A DNA stretch of 14,926 nt, taken from positions 1 to 14,926 of the forward strand of contig JAZSAJ010000031.1 of NCBI GenBank assembly GCA_045601805.1, read 5' to 3'. Shown one piece after another: positions 14,086 to 14,926 of the stretch. The notes under the pieces are model-generated. The model had not been told where the DNA came from. It searched no databases and saw nothing but the letters and a program-made list of their open reading frames with translations. Within the stretch, counting starts at the first letter, position 1, and each line of letters opens with the position of its first letter. This stretch comes from SIG607 sp045601805. GTDB lineage: Bacteria > Bacillota > Clostridia > Oscillospirales > Acutalibacteraceae. The position numbers and the translations under genes were made by a program.

Positions 14086-14517
14086 CTACTTAATAAACTC
14101 TATAAAATAATAGTCATTAAAATCTTCAACTTGTTCTAATTCGTCAAAATTCAATGTAAATTCTCTATCCGATGTGAATACACAATCTTCACAATGAGTA
14201 ATATAACAAATAGGTTTATCACTATTCTCAATATGACTTGAAAATGTCAAATTTCTATTTTCAAATTCTTCATTTAGTTCTTTTATTGACATTTTTGTTT
14301 TTACTACTAAAACCACACGGTATGTTGAATAATCTCCATTTCCACCGGAATCACCTATTCCACTTTTCATTGCAATTCTTTCAATATTTTCTGGTAATGC
14401 AAAATTATACACTTCTTTTTCAAATCCTTTTAAACCTGTATTAAAATACATCCACATACCAATTAATACTATGCCAACTATAAATAATACCATAAGAATT
14501 AACTTTTTCTTTTTCAT
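14086..14517 (-). CDS. Membrane-anchored hypothetical protein
   Basis: This encodes 143 residues from the ATG at 14517, which has AAAGTGAG eight bases upstream; a TTG two codons earlier is less well placed. A lysine-rich start (MKKKKLILMV) and one hydrophobic helix (to about residue 24) anchor the protein, and the remaining ~120 residues are predicted outside. This part is acidic and mixed alpha/beta, with an ENIERIAMKSG segment, a VVLVVKTKMSIKELNEEF strand-helix and one CEDC pair that could bind metal or form a disulphide. No lipobox or sorting signal is seen. I do not recognise the family. It has its own promoter (14560-14568 region) and no obvious partner gene. Confidence 0.7.
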   Translation of the reverse strand: MKKKKLILMVLFIVGIVLIGMWMYFNTGLKGFEKEVYNFALPENIERIAMKSGIGDSGGNGDYSTYRVVLVVKTKMSIKELNEEFENRNLTFSSHIENSDKPICYITHCEDCVFTSDREFTLNFDELEQVEDFNDYYFIEFIK

Positions 14518-14559
14518 AAACAAAACTCACTTTCAAATTCTTATTTATCGGTTAGTTGT

Positions 14560-14568
14560 ATTATAGCA
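14560..14568 (-). promoter_or_regulatory. Extended -10 promoter for the membrane-anchored protein
   Basis: On the minus strand TGCTATAAT (14568-14560) is a full extended -10 element, about 43 bases before the ATG at 14517. The -35 region 17 bases further back reads TTTCTT, a poor match, which is common when the TGn extension is present. Confidence 0.6.
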
Positions 14569-14598
14569 CAACTTGACTAACAAAGAAAGAGAATATTA

Positions 14599-14636
14599 AA
14601 AACACCCGTAGTGTTCTAAAAAACTACGGGTGTTTT
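14599..14636 (-). terminator. Strong hairpin terminator, possibly bidirectional
   Basis: AAAACACCCGTAG (14599-14611) and CTACGGGTGTTTT (14624-14636) form a 13-bp stem with a 12-base loop. Read on the minus strand the T-run is five long (GTGTTTTTAA), and on the plus strand four. It lies between the rRNA terminator and the promoter of the gene at 14086-14517, insulating that gene from rRNA read-through. Confidence 0.75.
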
Positions 14637-14648
14637 CGTATCTTGTTG

Positions 14649-14688
14649 TACTGTCCTTTAGAGTACGACTCATTCGGACGGGTTTTTT
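14649..14688 (+). terminator. Terminator-like repeat, copy B, facing the rRNA
   Basis: On the plus strand GTCC...GAGT-ACG-ACTC...GGAC forms two stacked short helices followed by GGGTTTTTT. It is the second copy of the repeat at 13784-13822 in the opposite orientation. It would stop rightward transcription before it runs antisense into the 23S gene. Confidence 0.6.
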
Positions 14689-14708
14689 CTTGTCTCCAAT
14701 TAAACAAC

Positions 14709-14737
14709 AAAAAAACCGCAAGTTAAACTTGCGGTTT
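14709..14737 (-). terminator. rRNA operon terminator
   Basis: AAACCGCAAG and CTTGCGGTTT (14713-14737) form a stem that reads on the minus strand into TTTTTTTG, about 60 bases after the 3' end of 23S rRNA. The spacer between (14738-14797) contains the TTTGTTCAGTTTTGAGGG-type sequence common beside Firmicutes rRNA genes and no room for a 5S gene. Confidence 0.85.
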
Positions 14738-14797
14738 GCTAATTCGGGTTTTCGCACCCTCAAAACTGAACAAAGAAGAAGACAGAGGAACAAATAT

Positions 14798-14926
14798 AGG
14801 TCAAGCCCTCGGTCTATTAGTACAGCCTAGCTTTGACATCACTGCCTTTACACATGCTGCCTATCAACCCGGTAGTCTTCCGGGGACCTTACTAGTTTAC
14901 ACTATGGGATATCTTATCTTGAGGCT
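14798..14926 (-). rRNA. rrl: 23S ribosomal RNA, 3' end (partial)
   Basis: The minus strand reads AGCCTCAAGATAAGATATCC at the window edge and ends GTACTAATAGACCGAGGGCT followed by TGACC, the conserved 3' end of bacterial 23S rRNA in a form typical of Clostridia. The gene continues beyond the window. The 3' end is placed at about 14798, within a few bases. No 5S rRNA follows. Confidence 0.95.

Noticed and set aside
14596..14830. Open frames of 65-66 residues across terminators and the 23S end
   Set aside because: They cross hairpins and the rRNA gene on either strand, so they are chance frames.

Overview
The window looks like chromosomal DNA from a low-GC, Gram-positive gut-type anaerobe (Bacillota, most likely class Clostridia). 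The support is AGGAGG-type ribosome binding sites with several TTG/GTG starts, a Clostridia-like 3' end of 23S rRNA at the right edge, SipW/TasA-type secretion genes, a BspA-like leucine-rich-repeat protein with a dockerin, and small genes of the kind carried by Firmicutes conjugative elements. A genus cannot be named from the sequence alone. Nearly all genes lie on the minus strand; the one clear plus-strand gene is at 13333-13779.

Layout from right to left, mostly the direction of transcription. The right edge (14798-14926) is the 3' end of a 23S rRNA gene on the minus strand, followed within about 60 bases by an intrinsic terminator and with no 5S rRNA after it. Next come more terminator-like hairpins and a promoter for a small membrane-anchored protein of unknown function (14086-14517). 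Then there is a roughly 140-base imperfect palindrome (13822-13962, MITE-like) and a divergent pair: a SLOG-family (DUF1273-like) nucleotide-binding protein on the plus strand and a small XRE repressor on the minus strand, sharing an operator-rich intergenic region. A 1225-residue secreted BspA-type LRR protein ending in a dockerin fills 9225-12902. A perfect-consensus promoter at 9092-9120 then drives a short leader holding a possible 28-codon hydrophobic peptide and a terminator, ahead of a small cysteine-rich (KTR-like) zinc-ribbon gene.

The core is a compact run, 8520 to 2759: tetR regulator, sipW-type signal peptidase, one TasA/CalY-like protein, then two large paralogues whose TasA-like N-terminal halves are fused to right-handed beta-helix domains. 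All three substrates carry the SipW-type signal region (long hydrophobic stretch, GTxAYL/GTLAWL, then an N(T/I)F motif). Further left, after a repeat-filled gap and two overlapping conjugative-element-type small genes, lies a three-domain isopeptide-crosslinked pilin-like protein (474-1916). Its N-terminus also resembles the SipW-type pattern, and its C-terminal sorting signal is degenerate. A small zinc-ribbon gene follows it.

The likely joint role (inference) is construction of extracellular surface or matrix fibres: TetR controls the locus, the SipW-like peptidase releases TasA-like subunits, and the beta-helix and isopeptide proteins provide specialised or covalently strengthened fibre parts. 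The beta-helix-fused TasA pair is the most distinctive part of the window.
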